In this document: in pieces, positions 44,388 to 52,671 of the stretch
Numbering within the stretch: the stretch's first letter is position 1
How the letters are laid out: every line of letters begins with the position of its first letter
Source of the DNA: an uncultured Lachnospiraceae bacterium
GTDB taxonomy: Bacteria > Bacillota > Clostridia > Lachnospirales > Lachnospiraceae
Direction: 5' to 3'
Assembly: GCA_947643615.1 (NCBI GenBank)
Contig: CANRWO010000017.1
Location: 1 to 61,885, forward strand
DNA: 61,885 bases
Notes under the pieces: generated by a model
Databases searched by the model: none
What the model was told of the DNA's origin: nothing
Seen by the model: only the letters and a program-made list of their open reading frames with translations
Position numbers and translations under genes: made by a program

Positions 44388-45861
44388 GTATCAACGCCCT
44401 TTCCACAGCCTGTTTCCATCCGCCAAATAGCTGTTTCCTCCTGTCCCTATCCATGGACGGGCAGTATTCTTGGTATGTGATTCCTTTAAATATTGTATCC
44501 GGCAGGTAGAATCCGGCTGAAATCCCCGCCATATACGCCGCCCCCATACCGGAAAGCTCTTTTATTTCAGGCACGCATACTCTGATATCCGTGATATCGC
44601 TCTGGAACCCCATGAGATAGTCATTCTCTGCAGGCCCGCCGTCAGCCTTCAGTATCTGAGGTTTTTCACCCTTTGGGGTTCCCATCAGCTCTACGAGATC
44701 GGCAATCTGATAAGCGATACATTCCAGGCAGGCTTTCACCATTTCTTTTCTACCTGTGGTCCTGGTAATCCCGGTGAACATCCCAGTTGCCCTGTCATCC
44801 CAGTAAGGCGCCCCGAGGCCCGTAAAGGCCGGAACAAAGTAGGTCCTGTCGCCGGGATTTGCCTCTTTTGCCAGCTGTGCCGTCTCCCCGGGTTGGGAGA
44901 TAAGTCCCATTTCATTTTGCAGCCAGCAAATCACCGCTCCCGTATAATTTAAATTTCCCTCAAACACATATTTTACCCTGCCCTCCATCCCCCATGCAAT
45001 GCTGGTGACAATGCCTTTATGGCTGCGAAGGGGTTTATCTCCAATGTTCATCATTACAGAGGATCCTGTTCCGTATGTCGCCTTCATCTGTCCGGGCAGC
45101 CTGCAATCCTGCCCAAACAGCGCTCCATGGCTGTCCCCCAGAACGCCGCATACAGGAACCGGCCGGGGCAGGAACCCTTTCAAAGTAGTATGTCCGAAGC
45201 AGGAATCCGACATACAGACCTGAGGCAGCGCTTCCCGAGGAATTTGAAAGCTTTTGCAGATTTCCTCATCCCACTGTAATTTTTCGATATCAAAGAGCTG
45301 GGTCCTGGAAGCATTGGAGTAATCCGTTTTATGTACCCGTTCCTCCGTTAATCCATAGAGCAGCCAGCTGTCCACCGTGCCAAGGCAGAGCCTCCCTTCC
45401 CTTGCCAGCGCTTCCGCCTCCCGGACGTTTTCCATAATCCAGGACATCTTGGCCGCAGGAAAATAAGGAGATAACGGAATTCCCGTCTTTCTGCGGATGG
45501 CTTCCCTTTCCGCCTGATGCTGCCACACCAGTCCGGCTGCCCTGGCACACTGCCAGACAATGGCATTGCAAACGGGTTTTCCTGTGTCCCGGTTCCAAGC
45601 CACAGAAGTCTCCCGCTGATTCGAAATACCCATTGCCAGGATCTGTTTGGGGGAGATATCTGCTTTACGGATGACATGTCGGCATACCTCCAGCGTATTG
45701 TTCATAATTTCTTCCGGATCGTGCTCAACCCACCCTTTCTCATTCACAATCTGTCTGTGGGGAATATCCGCCCTTGCCGCCAGCTTTCCGTTTTCGCCAA
45801 AAAGAAGTCCTTTCGTTCCCTGGGTGCTCTGGTCCACCGCCAGAATGTACTGCTCTCCCAT
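44380..45861 (-). CDS. FGGY-family carbohydrate kinase
   Basis: A 493-residue kinase. The phosphate-binding start is DQSTQGTKG (10-18), GISNQRETSVAW and DSHGALFGQD follow, and YGTGSSVMMN and GAPYWD mark the ATP domain. It is closest to the glycerol-kinase / xylulokinase side of the family. With split transketolase subunits upstream it could be the apulose kinase step of D-apiose breakdown (EC 2.7.1.233), but the sequence alone does not define the sugar. Confidence 0.88.
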   Translation of the reverse strand: MGEQYILAVDQSTQGTKGLLFGENGKLAARADIPHRQIVNEKGWVEHDPEEIMNNTLEVCRHVIRKADISPKQILAMGISNQRETSVAWNRDTGKPVCNAIVWQCARAAGLVWQHQAEREAIRRKTGIPLSPYFPAAKMSWIMENVREAEALAREGRLCLGTVDSWLLYGLTEERVHKTDYSNASRTQLFDIEKLQWDEEICKSFQIPREALPQVCMSDSCFGHTTLKGFLPRPVPVCGVLGDSHGALFGQDCRLPGQMKATYGTGSSVMMNIGDKPLRSHKGIVTSIAWGMEGRVKYVFEGNLNYTGAVICWLQNEMGLISQPGETAQLAKEANPGDRTYFVPAFTGLGAPYWDDRATGMFTGITRTTGRKEMVKACLECIAYQIADLVELMGTPKGEKPQILKADGGPAENDYLMGFQSDITDIRVCVPEIKELSGMGAAYMAGISAGFYLPDTIFKGITYQEYCPSMDRDRRKQLFGGWKQAVERALIHE

Positions 45862-45895
45862 ATCCTCTCCCTCCTGCTATGTAAATTGTTCTCTC

Positions 45896-46825
45896 TTACT
45901 TTTCCAGCATCCTTTTTGCCACACGGACAATGTGCTCCGCATTCAAGCCATAATGGTCAAAAATTTCCCGGGAGCTTCCGGTGATCACAGGAGTGTCGGG
46001 GAGTGTCAGATTTACCACCTTGCAAGGGGATTTCGCCGCAGTCAGCTGGCAAACCATGGACCCCAGGCCCCCATAAAAAGAGTGTTCCTCCACCGTGATG
46101 ATCCGGCCTGTCCGGGCCGCCCCCATAACCGCTTCCTCATCCATGGGTTTGACGCAGTACATATCGATCACTTTGGCATGGATGCCCTGCTTCTCCAGGG
46201 CCTGCCCGGCACGCTTTGCCGCCAGTACCATTTCCCCGCAGGCAATGATGGCAAGATCCTGCCCTTCCCTCAGGACAGTGGCCTTATTCATCTCAAAGGG
46301 CAATGCATCTTCCTCATAAACATCCTCCACCGCATTTCTGCCTACCCGCACATATGCAGGTTCCCCGTCCTCTAAAAGCGCTTCCGTCAGCTTTTCTGCC
46401 TGAAGCCTGTCGGAAGGCAGGTAAAGGCGCATACCGGGAATGGAACCCAATGCCGCGATATCGGAGGTGGAATGGTGGGTCATTCCCAGCGCCCCATAGG
46501 AAACGCCTCCCGATATTCCCAATAACATTACATTGGTGCGGGAATACGCTACATCCACCTTTATCTGCTCCATAGAGCGGGTGGATAGAAAACAGGCAGG
46601 AGATACCGCTATGGCTTTTTTCCCGCAGGCAGCCAGGCCTGCGGCAATGGATACCAGATTCTGCTCCGCAATGCCAACTTCCACAAATTGTTCCGGATAT
46701 TTTTCCGCAAAATCCACCATGGATCCACTGCCCCTGGAATCCGAGCAAAGCACCACAATATCTTTATCGGTCTTTGCCCTCTTCATCAATACATTACATA
46801 TCGCCTGCTTATTTGCAACACTCAT
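45896..46825 (-). CDS. Transketolase, C-terminal subunit
   Basis: A 309-residue protein with the pyrimidine-binding domain (VGIAEQNLVSIAAGLA, whose Glu activates thiamine diphosphate) and the C-terminal domain. It pairs with the upstream subunit to make one active enzyme. The ATG overlaps the stop of that gene by 4 bp (ATGA), which couples their translation at equal amounts. The size and split match the AptA/AptB apulose-4-phosphate transketolase as well as other split transketolases. Confidence 0.92.
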   Translation of the reverse strand: MSVANKQAICNVLMKRAKTDKDIVVLCSDSRGSGSMVDFAEKYPEQFVEVGIAEQNLVSIAAGLAACGKKAIAVSPACFLSTRSMEQIKVDVAYSRTNVMLLGISGGVSYGALGMTHHSTSDIAALGSIPGMRLYLPSDRLQAEKLTEALLEDGEPAYVRVGRNAVEDVYEEDALPFEMNKATVLREGQDLAIIACGEMVLAAKRAGQALEKQGIHAKVIDMYCVKPMDEEAVMGAARTGRIITVEEHSFYGGLGSMVCQLTAAKSPCKVVNLTLPDTPVITGSSREIFDHYGLNAEHIVRVAKRMLEK

Positions 46826-47655
46826 AACAGCTTTGCCCTCCTGTCCTGAAGTTCCGCCATTGCCTGCTCATATTGTTCCCCGTTAAACACTTTGTGGTGC
46901 CATGAAGCATTGTCTTCCATAAAGGAAACCCCCCATCCCTTAACCGTATTGGCTATAATCACAGTAGGTCTTCCCACGCTTTCCCCGGCTACGGCCAGGG
47001 CTCCGTCTATTGATGCCATATGGTTGCCCTGCACGGACAGCACATTCCATCCGAAGGACATAAACCGTTCCTCCAGGTTCCGCTGAGACATAACCTCCTC
47101 CGTTGTCCCGGAAATCTGCAGGCGGTTCCTGTCCACAATGGCACAGAGATTATCCAGCTTATAATGGCCTGCTGCCATTGCACCCTCCCACACGCTTCCC
47201 TCTGCCAGCTCACCATCGCCCATCACCGTGTATACCCGATAATCCTTCCGGTCCATTTTGCCTGCCAGCGCCATCCCCACCGCCACCGGAAGCCCATGTC
47301 CCAGGGAACCGGAATTCATCTCTACACCCGGGATCTTGTTATTGGGATGCCCTATAAACCTGGATTCATAGCGGCAATAGGTGCTCATCAGCTCTTCCCT
47401 GTCAAAATACCCCTTGTCCGCAAGAATACAGTAGAGTGTTTCCACCGAATGTCCCTTGCTTAAAATAAACCGGTCTCTGTCCGGATCGTCGGCCCTGTCC
47501 GGATTGCAATTCATATATTTATAGTAAAGCGCCACCAGCGCTTCCGTCTCGCTCATATCTCCCCCGATATGCCCGCAGCCTGCCGTATATACCAGTTTTA
47601 TGGTGTCCATACGGATTTCACAGGCCTTTCTCTCCAAATCTTTGACTGTATTCAT
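46822..47655 (-). CDS. Transketolase, N-terminal subunit
   Basis: A 277-residue protein carrying the thiamine-diphosphate motif from GDGELAEGS to the Asn of DRN, plus SKGHSVETLY and GSLGHGLPVAVG. The ATG at 47655 is chosen: GGGAG stands 9 bases upstream. Earlier ATG codons (47688, 47664) have no properly spaced site. The family transfers two-carbon units between sugar phosphates. Confidence 0.92.
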   Translation of the reverse strand: MNTVKDLERKACEIRMDTIKLVYTAGCGHIGGDMSETEALVALYYKYMNCNPDRADDPDRDRFILSKGHSVETLYCILADKGYFDREELMSTYCRYESRFIGHPNNKIPGVEMNSGSLGHGLPVAVGMALAGKMDRKDYRVYTVMGDGELAEGSVWEGAMAAGHYKLDNLCAIVDRNRLQISGTTEEVMSQRNLEERFMSFGWNVLSVQGNHMASIDGALAVAGESVGRPTVIIANTVKGWGVSFMEDNASWHHKVFNGEQYEQAMAELQDRRAKLL

Positions 47656-47809
47656 TCTATTCATCTCCCATGCCGCCCTTTCGGGCACTGTTTTCCTTCC
47701 GTCTCAGCAATTTGCCCTGTAACAGTCCACATTCCCAACCCCAACTAACCGGCTTATTTAAACCCTGCGTCAGTGCACATAAGAAACAGAGTCCCTTTGC
47801 AGAGCAGGA

Positions 47810-49210
47810 TCATTCTCCCCGCAGGTATGCCCTGACCTTTTCCTCAACAGGGTCATACAGATCCGGCTCAATCCCCAGATACTTGCATGCCTCATAAAGT
47901 ACCGGCACCACATCCTTGTGAATCCCTACACAGTGATGGATATAAGGGCCTTCCACCACCTTTGCCTCCAAACGTTTTATATTGTCCACTTCAATCCAAA
48001 GATAGGTTCCCATTCCCTTGGGTCCGTCCACACCCCTGGCATTTCCCAGAAGAAGTCGGTACTCTCCGTTATCGCCGTCAAATCTGGCAAGCGTCAATTC
48101 GCCTTTTTTTGCCTCCGCCGTGATTGCCCCGGGATAATCAAAAGCCAGGGGATATGTGATACAGGGTTTGCAGGCTGCCACCGAGAGTGGCCATGGCCCG
48201 CAGTGCTGCAGCAGTTCTCCGTTCTCCACATCCGGATGGCGTATGGTCCAATCCGCGAAAAAACTCCTGGTATCGTCACCGGCCGCAGCCTCCACCATCA
48301 AAGCAGTCACCGCACCATGGATATCTGTCTCACAGACTATAGGGATCCCCTTGTCATTGAGTAGCGCGTTTGCAGCACATGGCATAATGCCCAATTCCGA
48401 CTGCAGGGCATTCCAGCATTGTATTGCGCCGGCATTGCAGTGATATTTTCGGATCAGGTTTTCCATTGCCACCGCAAGGCCTGCTATATTTGTCAGCTGT
48501 TCTTCCGTTACGTTAATTTCCATGTGCTCCCTGCAGTACACTTTGGTTCTTTCCACCTCTGTTCCTTCTGCAATACAGCGCCTTACTTCTGCCGTCAGCT
48601 CCGGCAGCGGAACAGGTGACAGCTGTATATTGAAGCGCTCCAGCAGTTCCCCCTCATTACACATGGTGGACCAGAAGTCAAAGGGCCTGGGGCCAATCTG
48701 CAAAATGCGGATATTGCGAAATGTCTTTACCACGCTGCACACCCCCAGAAAATCCCTTATTCCCCTTGCAAAAACCGGATCCTCCAGAGGGCAGTTCGTC
48801 AGGTAGGTAAAGGGAACGCCAAATCTGCGCAGCACCTTTCCCGTGGCAAACAGTCCGCACTGGGAATCCCTTAACCTTACCCCATTTTCATCCGGCCTCT
48901 CATCCAGAGGGCCCCAGAGCAGCACTGGCACACCCAAATCCTTCGCCAGTCTCGCACAGAGATATTCCGTCCCGAAATTACAGTGCGCAAGGAATAGTCC
49001 GTCTACTTTTTCCCTTCTGAATTTTTCTAAAATCCTTTGCCTGTCGTTTTCGTCGTAGAGCAATCCCTCCTCGTTGATATCATCAATATCAACGAAGTCT
49101 ACCCCCAGATTTTTCAGCTTTTCTTCAGTCAGTCCTCTGTACTTTATGGCATCAGGCGCACTGAAAATGCTTCTCCGTGTAGGCGCAAATCCTATCCTAA
49201 TCTTCGCCAT
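47810..49210 (-). CDS. L-fucose isomerase-like sugar isomerase
   Basis: A 466-residue protein of the fucose/arabinose isomerase fold. Recognisable parts include CNFGTEYLCARLAKDLGVPVLLWG, AIQCWNALQSELGIMPC and CETDIHGAVTALM, where Glu and Asp should bind the catalytic metal. It starts at the ATG after AAGGAGGAAGGG. It heads the sugar island, 154 bp upstream of the transketolase genes, so it likely converts an aldose to the ketose used by the FGGY kinase. If the sugar is apiose, this would not be the isomerase family I know for that step. Confidence 0.8.
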   Translation of the reverse strand: MAKIRIGFAPTRRSIFSAPDAIKYRGLTEEKLKNLGVDFVDIDDINEEGLLYDENDRQRILEKFRREKVDGLFLAHCNFGTEYLCARLAKDLGVPVLLWGPLDERPDENGVRLRDSQCGLFATGKVLRRFGVPFTYLTNCPLEDPVFARGIRDFLGVCSVVKTFRNIRILQIGPRPFDFWSTMCNEGELLERFNIQLSPVPLPELTAEVRRCIAEGTEVERTKVYCREHMEINVTEEQLTNIAGLAVAMENLIRKYHCNAGAIQCWNALQSELGIMPCAANALLNDKGIPIVCETDIHGAVTALMVEAAAGDDTRSFFADWTIRHPDVENGELLQHCGPWPLSVAACKPCITYPLAFDYPGAITAEAKKGELTLARFDGDNGEYRLLLGNARGVDGPKGMGTYLWIEVDNIKRLEAKVVEGPYIHHCVGIHKDVVPVLYEACKYLGIEPDLYDPVEEKVRAYLRGE

Positions 49211-49294
49211 TCCCTTCCTCCTTCTCATTGCTATCCTCTTGTTTATCTAAATCCTATTCGCCCCGGAACTTAATTTCAACTAAATATTAAGTAT

Positions 49295-49338
49295 AAGTTT
49301 CCACGTGCATTGACTTAATGAGCTTAATTATTTACAAT
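49295..49338 (+). promoter_or_regulatory. Divergent control region with LacI-gene promoter
   Basis: On the plus strand TTGACT (49310-49315), 17 bp and TACAAT (49333-49338) form the promoter of the LacI-type gene. A CG-centred CACGTG palindrome just before the -35 box (49302-49307) is a possible regulator operator, facing the isomerase gene on the other strand. Confidence 0.6.
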
Positions 49339-49449
49339 ATTTTAAAACAGGAACTTTGGAAGCTTATCCCGTGGTTGCCCCGGAGCCGATTTCGTTCAGG
49401 ACGCCACAAAAATTTTCAGGAGTTAATCCGTTTGAAAAGGAGGGGTTCT

Positions 49450-50487
49450 ATGTCCATCACAGCCAAAGAATTAGCAAAAAGGCTGCAGTTGTCGGAAGCT
49501 GCAGTTTCCATGGCCCTGAACAACAAACCCGGAGTCAGCACAGCCACCAGGCAGCGTGTGCTGTCAGCCGCAAAGGAGGGCGGATACGATTTTACTAAAT
49601 TAAAAGAGGCCTCCCCGGAAAGCGGGCCGGAGCGAGGCACTGTGGCTTTCATGATATATAGAAAACATGGTGCGGTAGTCACGGACACCCCCTTTTTCAA
49701 TCAGCTTACGGAAGGAATCAGCGTAAGCTGCAGGCAGGCTCACTATCGGCTGAATATCCATTATATCCACGAGGACGAGAGCAACCACCGGCAGCTGAAA
49801 GACATGCCTTACTGCAATGGAATTATTCTTTTGGCTACAGAAATGCATTACGAAGATTTTAAGCTCTTTGATTCCCTACAAATTCCCATCGTAGTCCTGG
49901 ATACCTATTTTGAAAGCCTCAAATATGACTGTGTTTTGATCAATAACTTCCAAGGCGCCTACCAGGCCACAGATTATCTGATACGGAAGACGAAAAAGCA
50001 GCCGGGGTATCTGCGCTCTTCCTATCCCATTGGGAACTTTGACGAACGGGCGGACGGCTTCTACAAAGCCCTGCGTACCCACGGTATGTCTGCATCCAAA
50101 TCAAAGGTACTGTCCCTCACCCCTTCCATGGAAGGCTCCTATGAGGACACTTTGCAGCTTTTACAGGCTGGGGAAGAACCTGCTTCCTGCTATTTTGCCG
50201 ATAATGACCTGATTGCTGCCGGCGCCATCAAGGCATTCAAGGAATATGGCTACCGCATTCCTGCGGACATCAGTATTATAGGCTTCGACAATATGCCCCT
50301 GTGCAATTACATTGATCCACCCCTTACCACCGTCAACGTCCCCAATCTGTACATGGCACAGATGGCAGTGGAACGTCTGATACAAAGGATCAATTCCAAG
50401 GAACATTTTCCTGTTAAGGTAGAGATAAACACCCACATAGTACAGCGGAAATCTGTCCTGTATCATCCGGTTTCCCGGTTAATGTAA
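49450..50487 (+). CDS. LacI-family transcriptional regulator
   Basis: A 345-residue protein. Residues 1-46 form the LacI helix-turn-helix and hinge (TAKELAKRLQLSEAAVSMALNNKPGVSTATRQRV), followed by a periplasmic-binding-protein-like domain. GFDNMPLCNYIDPPLTTVNVP is the usual C-terminal block. The ATG at 49450 follows AAAAGGAGG; an earlier start at 49318 would overlap the promoter. It is divergent from the isomerase gene and probably represses the sugar island until an effector sugar or sugar phosphate is present. Confidence 0.93.
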   Translation: MSITAKELAKRLQLSEAAVSMALNNKPGVSTATRQRVLSAAKEGGYDFTKLKEASPESGPERGTVAFMIYRKHGAVVTDTPFFNQLTEGISVSCRQAHYRLNIHYIHEDESNHRQLKDMPYCNGIILLATEMHYEDFKLFDSLQIPIVVLDTYFESLKYDCVLINNFQGAYQATDYLIRKTKKQPGYLRSSYPIGNFDERADGFYKALRTHGMSASKSKVLSLTPSMEGSYEDTLQLLQAGEEPASCYFADNDLIAAGAIKAFKEYGYRIPADISIIGFDNMPLCNYIDPPLTTVNVPNLYMAQMAVERLIQRINSKEHFPVKVEINTHIVQRKSVLYHPVSRLM

Positions 50488-50504
50488 ACCCTATAATTTT
50501 ATAG

Positions 50505-50533
50505 TTGACATTACGGGCACTATCATGTATACT
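50505..50533 (+). promoter_or_regulatory. bioY promoter
   Basis: A perfect TTGACA (50505-50510) with 17-bp spacing to TATACT (50528-50533). Confidence 0.85.
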
Positions 50534-50538
50534 CCTAA

Positions 50539-50568
50539 TAGTAAACCTCTGGTCTATTAGGTTTACAA
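50539..50568 (+). promoter_or_regulatory. BirA-type operator over the bioY start site
   Basis: An inverted repeat GTAAACCT (50541-50548) and AGGTTTAC (50559-50566), with 14 bp between the GTAAAC and GTTTAC cores. This fits the Firmicute BirA operator (TTGTAAACC-type arms). It sits directly behind the -10 box, so biotin-loaded BirA should block initiation. Confidence 0.85.
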
Positions 50569-50581
50569 TCGTCATACATTT

Positions 50582-50725
50582 GCCCGCCGCTGCGGGCAGG
50601 AAGGTATTATCTTGGAATTAGTTCTTTTCCAAGTATTGAATGAATGCCCGCCATTGCGGGCAGGGAGGTATTATCTTGGAATTAGTTCTTTTCCAAGTAT
50701 TGAATGAATGCCCGCCATTGCGGGC
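50582..50725 (+). repeat. 64-bp tandem repeat in the bioY leader
   Basis: Two full 64-bp copies (50582-50645 and 50646-50709) and a partial third (50710-50725 and onward) differ by only a few bases. Each copy has a GC hairpin GCCCGC-GCGGGC, a GGAGGT- or GGAAGGT-type ribosome site, and a second CTTGGAA/TTCCAAG hairpin. Because 64 is not a multiple of three, the copies fall in different frames. Confidence 0.9.
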
Positions 50726-50738
50726 AGGGAGGTATACT

Positions 50739-51281
50739 ATGAAGTTTAGTGTAAAGCAATTGGCATTGATTGGCCTTATGACAGCAGTAATCTGTATTTT
50801 AGGTCCCCTGGCCCTGAATATTCCAGTCAGTCCCGTTCCCATCTCTCTGGGGACACTGGCAATCTATTTTGTCATTTCCGTATTGGGTATGAAGCTGGGA
50901 ACCATCAGCGTAATCATCTATATTCTCCTGGGACTGGTGGGCGTTCCTGTTTTTACCGGCTTTAGCAGCGGCCCTGCAAAATTGTTTGGTCCCACTGGAG
51001 GATACATTATCGGCTACATTTTCCTTGCACTGATCTGCGGATTTTTCGTTGACAGATTTGCCGGAAAGCTGCCTCTCTATATCCTGGGTATGCTTCTGGG
51101 CACTGCCGTATTGTATTTCTTCGGCACTCTCTGGCTGGGACACCAGATGGACTTTACCTTCACGCAGGCATTGATGGCTGGTGTCATTCCTTATATCCCC
51201 GGTGACCTCATCAAGCTGGCCGTCGCAATTACTGTGGGTTTCCAGGTCCGAAAGCGCTTGCTAAAGGCAGGGTTGATTTAA
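50739..51281 (+). CDS. bioY: Biotin transporter substrate-binding subunit BioY
   Basis: A 180-residue membrane protein with about six spans. The segments NIPVSPVPISLGTLA, GPTGGYIIGY and GDLIKLAVA are typical of BioY, the S component of biotin ECF transporters. No ECF ATPase genes are next to it, so it may use the shared energising module or work alone. The ATG at 50739 follows GGGAGGT. An in-frame TTG upstream, with its own GGGAGGT from the leader repeat, could add a short extension. The BirA-type operator predicts repression by biotin. Confidence 0.95.
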   Translation: MKFSVKQLALIGLMTAVICILGPLALNIPVSPVPISLGTLAIYFVISVLGMKLGTISVIIYILLGLVGVPVFTGFSSGPAKLFGPTGGYIIGYIFLALICGFFVDRFAGKLPLYILGMLLGTAVLYFFGTLWLGHQMDFTFTQALMAGVIPYIPGDLIKLAVAITVGFQVRKRLLKAGLI

Positions 51282-51292
51282 CCCTGCCTTTC
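51263..51292 (+). terminator. bioY terminator
   Basis: A perfect 12-bp stem (51263-51274 with 51280-51291) around a short loop that contains part of the stop codon; only a short T tail follows. Confidence 0.75.
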
Positions 51293-51331
51293 TTGGCTTA
51301 TGGTCACCGGGTATCCGGCAGCCACGCACTA

Positions 51332-52351
51332 TTATTTGTATAATTCTTTCATTCCATATTCTGCCAACAGCTTTTTCCTATAGAGCTCATCATCAGCTGC
51401 CCGAGCCACATCCTCCTGCCTTCCGTCTGCAAGAAGGCACTGGACAAGCTGTATACCCTGGGTTATGCCCTGGGTTATGCCCTGGGTTATTCCTTGGCTT
51501 ATTCCTTCCTTAAGCCCCTGTTTTACTCCCTTTTTCATGGCCTCTTTCTGCAAGTCCTGCAATGCCTTACACATATCCGCTTCCTCCTCTCCGGTTTCCA
51601 TATTCATTTCGAATTCCATATACTTATGCATTTCCCCTATATTAATGTATGCGTCTATCACATTCAGCGCACTTTTGGGTATCCGGCAGAAAAACTCCCT
51701 GTTTTCCTGTATATAAGACCAGTATTCCTTCCTACAGCCTGCCCTCCTAAGCATACCCAGCACATATTTCAGATCCGAATCCATTTTCTCAAGCGCCTTC
51801 TCAGGAATACTGCGCATATGTATTACCTGTACCTCATAATTCCCCACCAGCCGTTTCATTTTCGGCGGGAGAGCCGACATGCCCTCCATCATATCCCTGA
51901 GGGAGAAAGGCCAGTCCCACTGCTCCTTTCCCCAATACAAGATCAGATTTAACACGGGTTCCATGCGGTCCTCTCTCCCATAGCAGTAGAGAAAGTCATC
52001 CTCTTTTCCGTAATTTCTTCTGGTACACCGATTTTTCGTCCTGATTTCATCAATTTCTTCCCCATAAGCCAGGCAGTCCATTTCCATAAGCCGCCAGGGA
52101 AAAATCAGATTGACCTTGTCCTGATTTTCCAATCCCAGGAAGAAATGCGTCCCCCATGCACAGGCCTTCCCCATGATGTCTCTTTGTCTGAAGGTTTGCT
52201 TTCCCTTGGAATCCCTGGCCGGGTACAATCCCCTCATCTCTGCCCACTCCCAATCCTCGGGAAGCTTCTCTCCAAGATAATATTCCAACACCGAACGTAC
52301 TCTGTTCGAATCTTTCATATATGCGTTTAACACAATATCCGGTTTCCCCAT
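51332..52351 (-). CDS. Rpn-family PD-(D/E)XK nuclease-like protein
   Basis: A 339-residue protein. Its N-terminal layout (MGKPDIVLNAYMKDSNRVRSVL) and the QDKVNLIFPWRLMEMDCLAY and GREDRMEPVLNLILYWG segments resemble the 'recombination-promoting nuclease / putative transposase' group found in many gut Firmicutes. The C-terminal tail carries four QGIT-like tetrapeptides near residues 283-298, coded by the 12-bp repeat at 51456-51503. The ATG at 52351 is preceded by GGGAGGCG; the open frame continues 65 codons further upstream without a ribosome site. The biological role is not known. Confidence 0.65.
   Translation of the reverse strand: MGKPDIVLNAYMKDSNRVRSVLEYYLGEKLPEDWEWAEMRGLYPARDSKGKQTFRQRDIMGKACAWGTHFFLGLENQDKVNLIFPWRLMEMDCLAYGEEIDEIRTKNRCTRRNYGKEDDFLYCYGREDRMEPVLNLILYWGKEQWDWPFSLRDMMEGMSALPPKMKRLVGNYEVQVIHMRSIPEKALEKMDSDLKYVLGMLRRAGCRKEYWSYIQENREFFCRIPKSALNVIDAYINIGEMHKYMEFEMNMETGEEEADMCKALQDLQKEAMKKGVKQGLKEGISQGITQGITQGITQGIQLVQCLLADGRQEDVARAADDELYRKKLLAEYGMKELYK
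51456..51503. repeat. 12-bp tandem repeat coding QGIT in the Rpn-like gene
   Basis: Three copies of CCCTGGGTTATG, the last with one change (51456-51491), then a degenerate fourth (51492-51503). Each copy adds four residues without changing the frame. Confidence 0.9.
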
Positions 52352-52571
52352 ATTTCGCCTCCCTGCTGTTATTTTCTGTGTGATTTCAAGCAGGGATGTC
52401 CTAATAAAGAATATCAGATGCCATATGATGCCGCATATCTGCGCCAATAGATTATGTCCTGCTCTATGAAATGTTGTTTCTACAGAGTAAGTGTAGCACG
52501 TTTCTTTCCAACCTGCAACAAACGGTTTAACGTAGACCTCAAGCAATGGTCATTATCCGGCCTATACGGCA

Positions 52572-52608
52572 AAAGGCAATCACACCATTGCCCTGTGTGA
52601 TTGCCTTT
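52572..52608 (-). terminator. Oleate hydratase terminator
   Basis: A perfect 14-bp stem (52572-52585 with 52595-52608) and a 9-base loop, 64 bp behind the gene. Confidence 0.8.
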
Positions 52609-52671
52609 GAAACCCTGTATTTCCCAATCATATAATCCTATATCTCGGCAGCGCCAAACTGCTGAACCGGT

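Noticed and set aside
50582..50738. CRISPR array
   Set aside because: The repeats are contiguous 64-bp tandem copies without unique spacers, and no cas genes are nearby.
51332..52351. Intact transposon carrying the Rpn-like gene
   Set aside because: No terminal inverted repeats or target duplications were seen around the gene, and flanking genes are unaffected.
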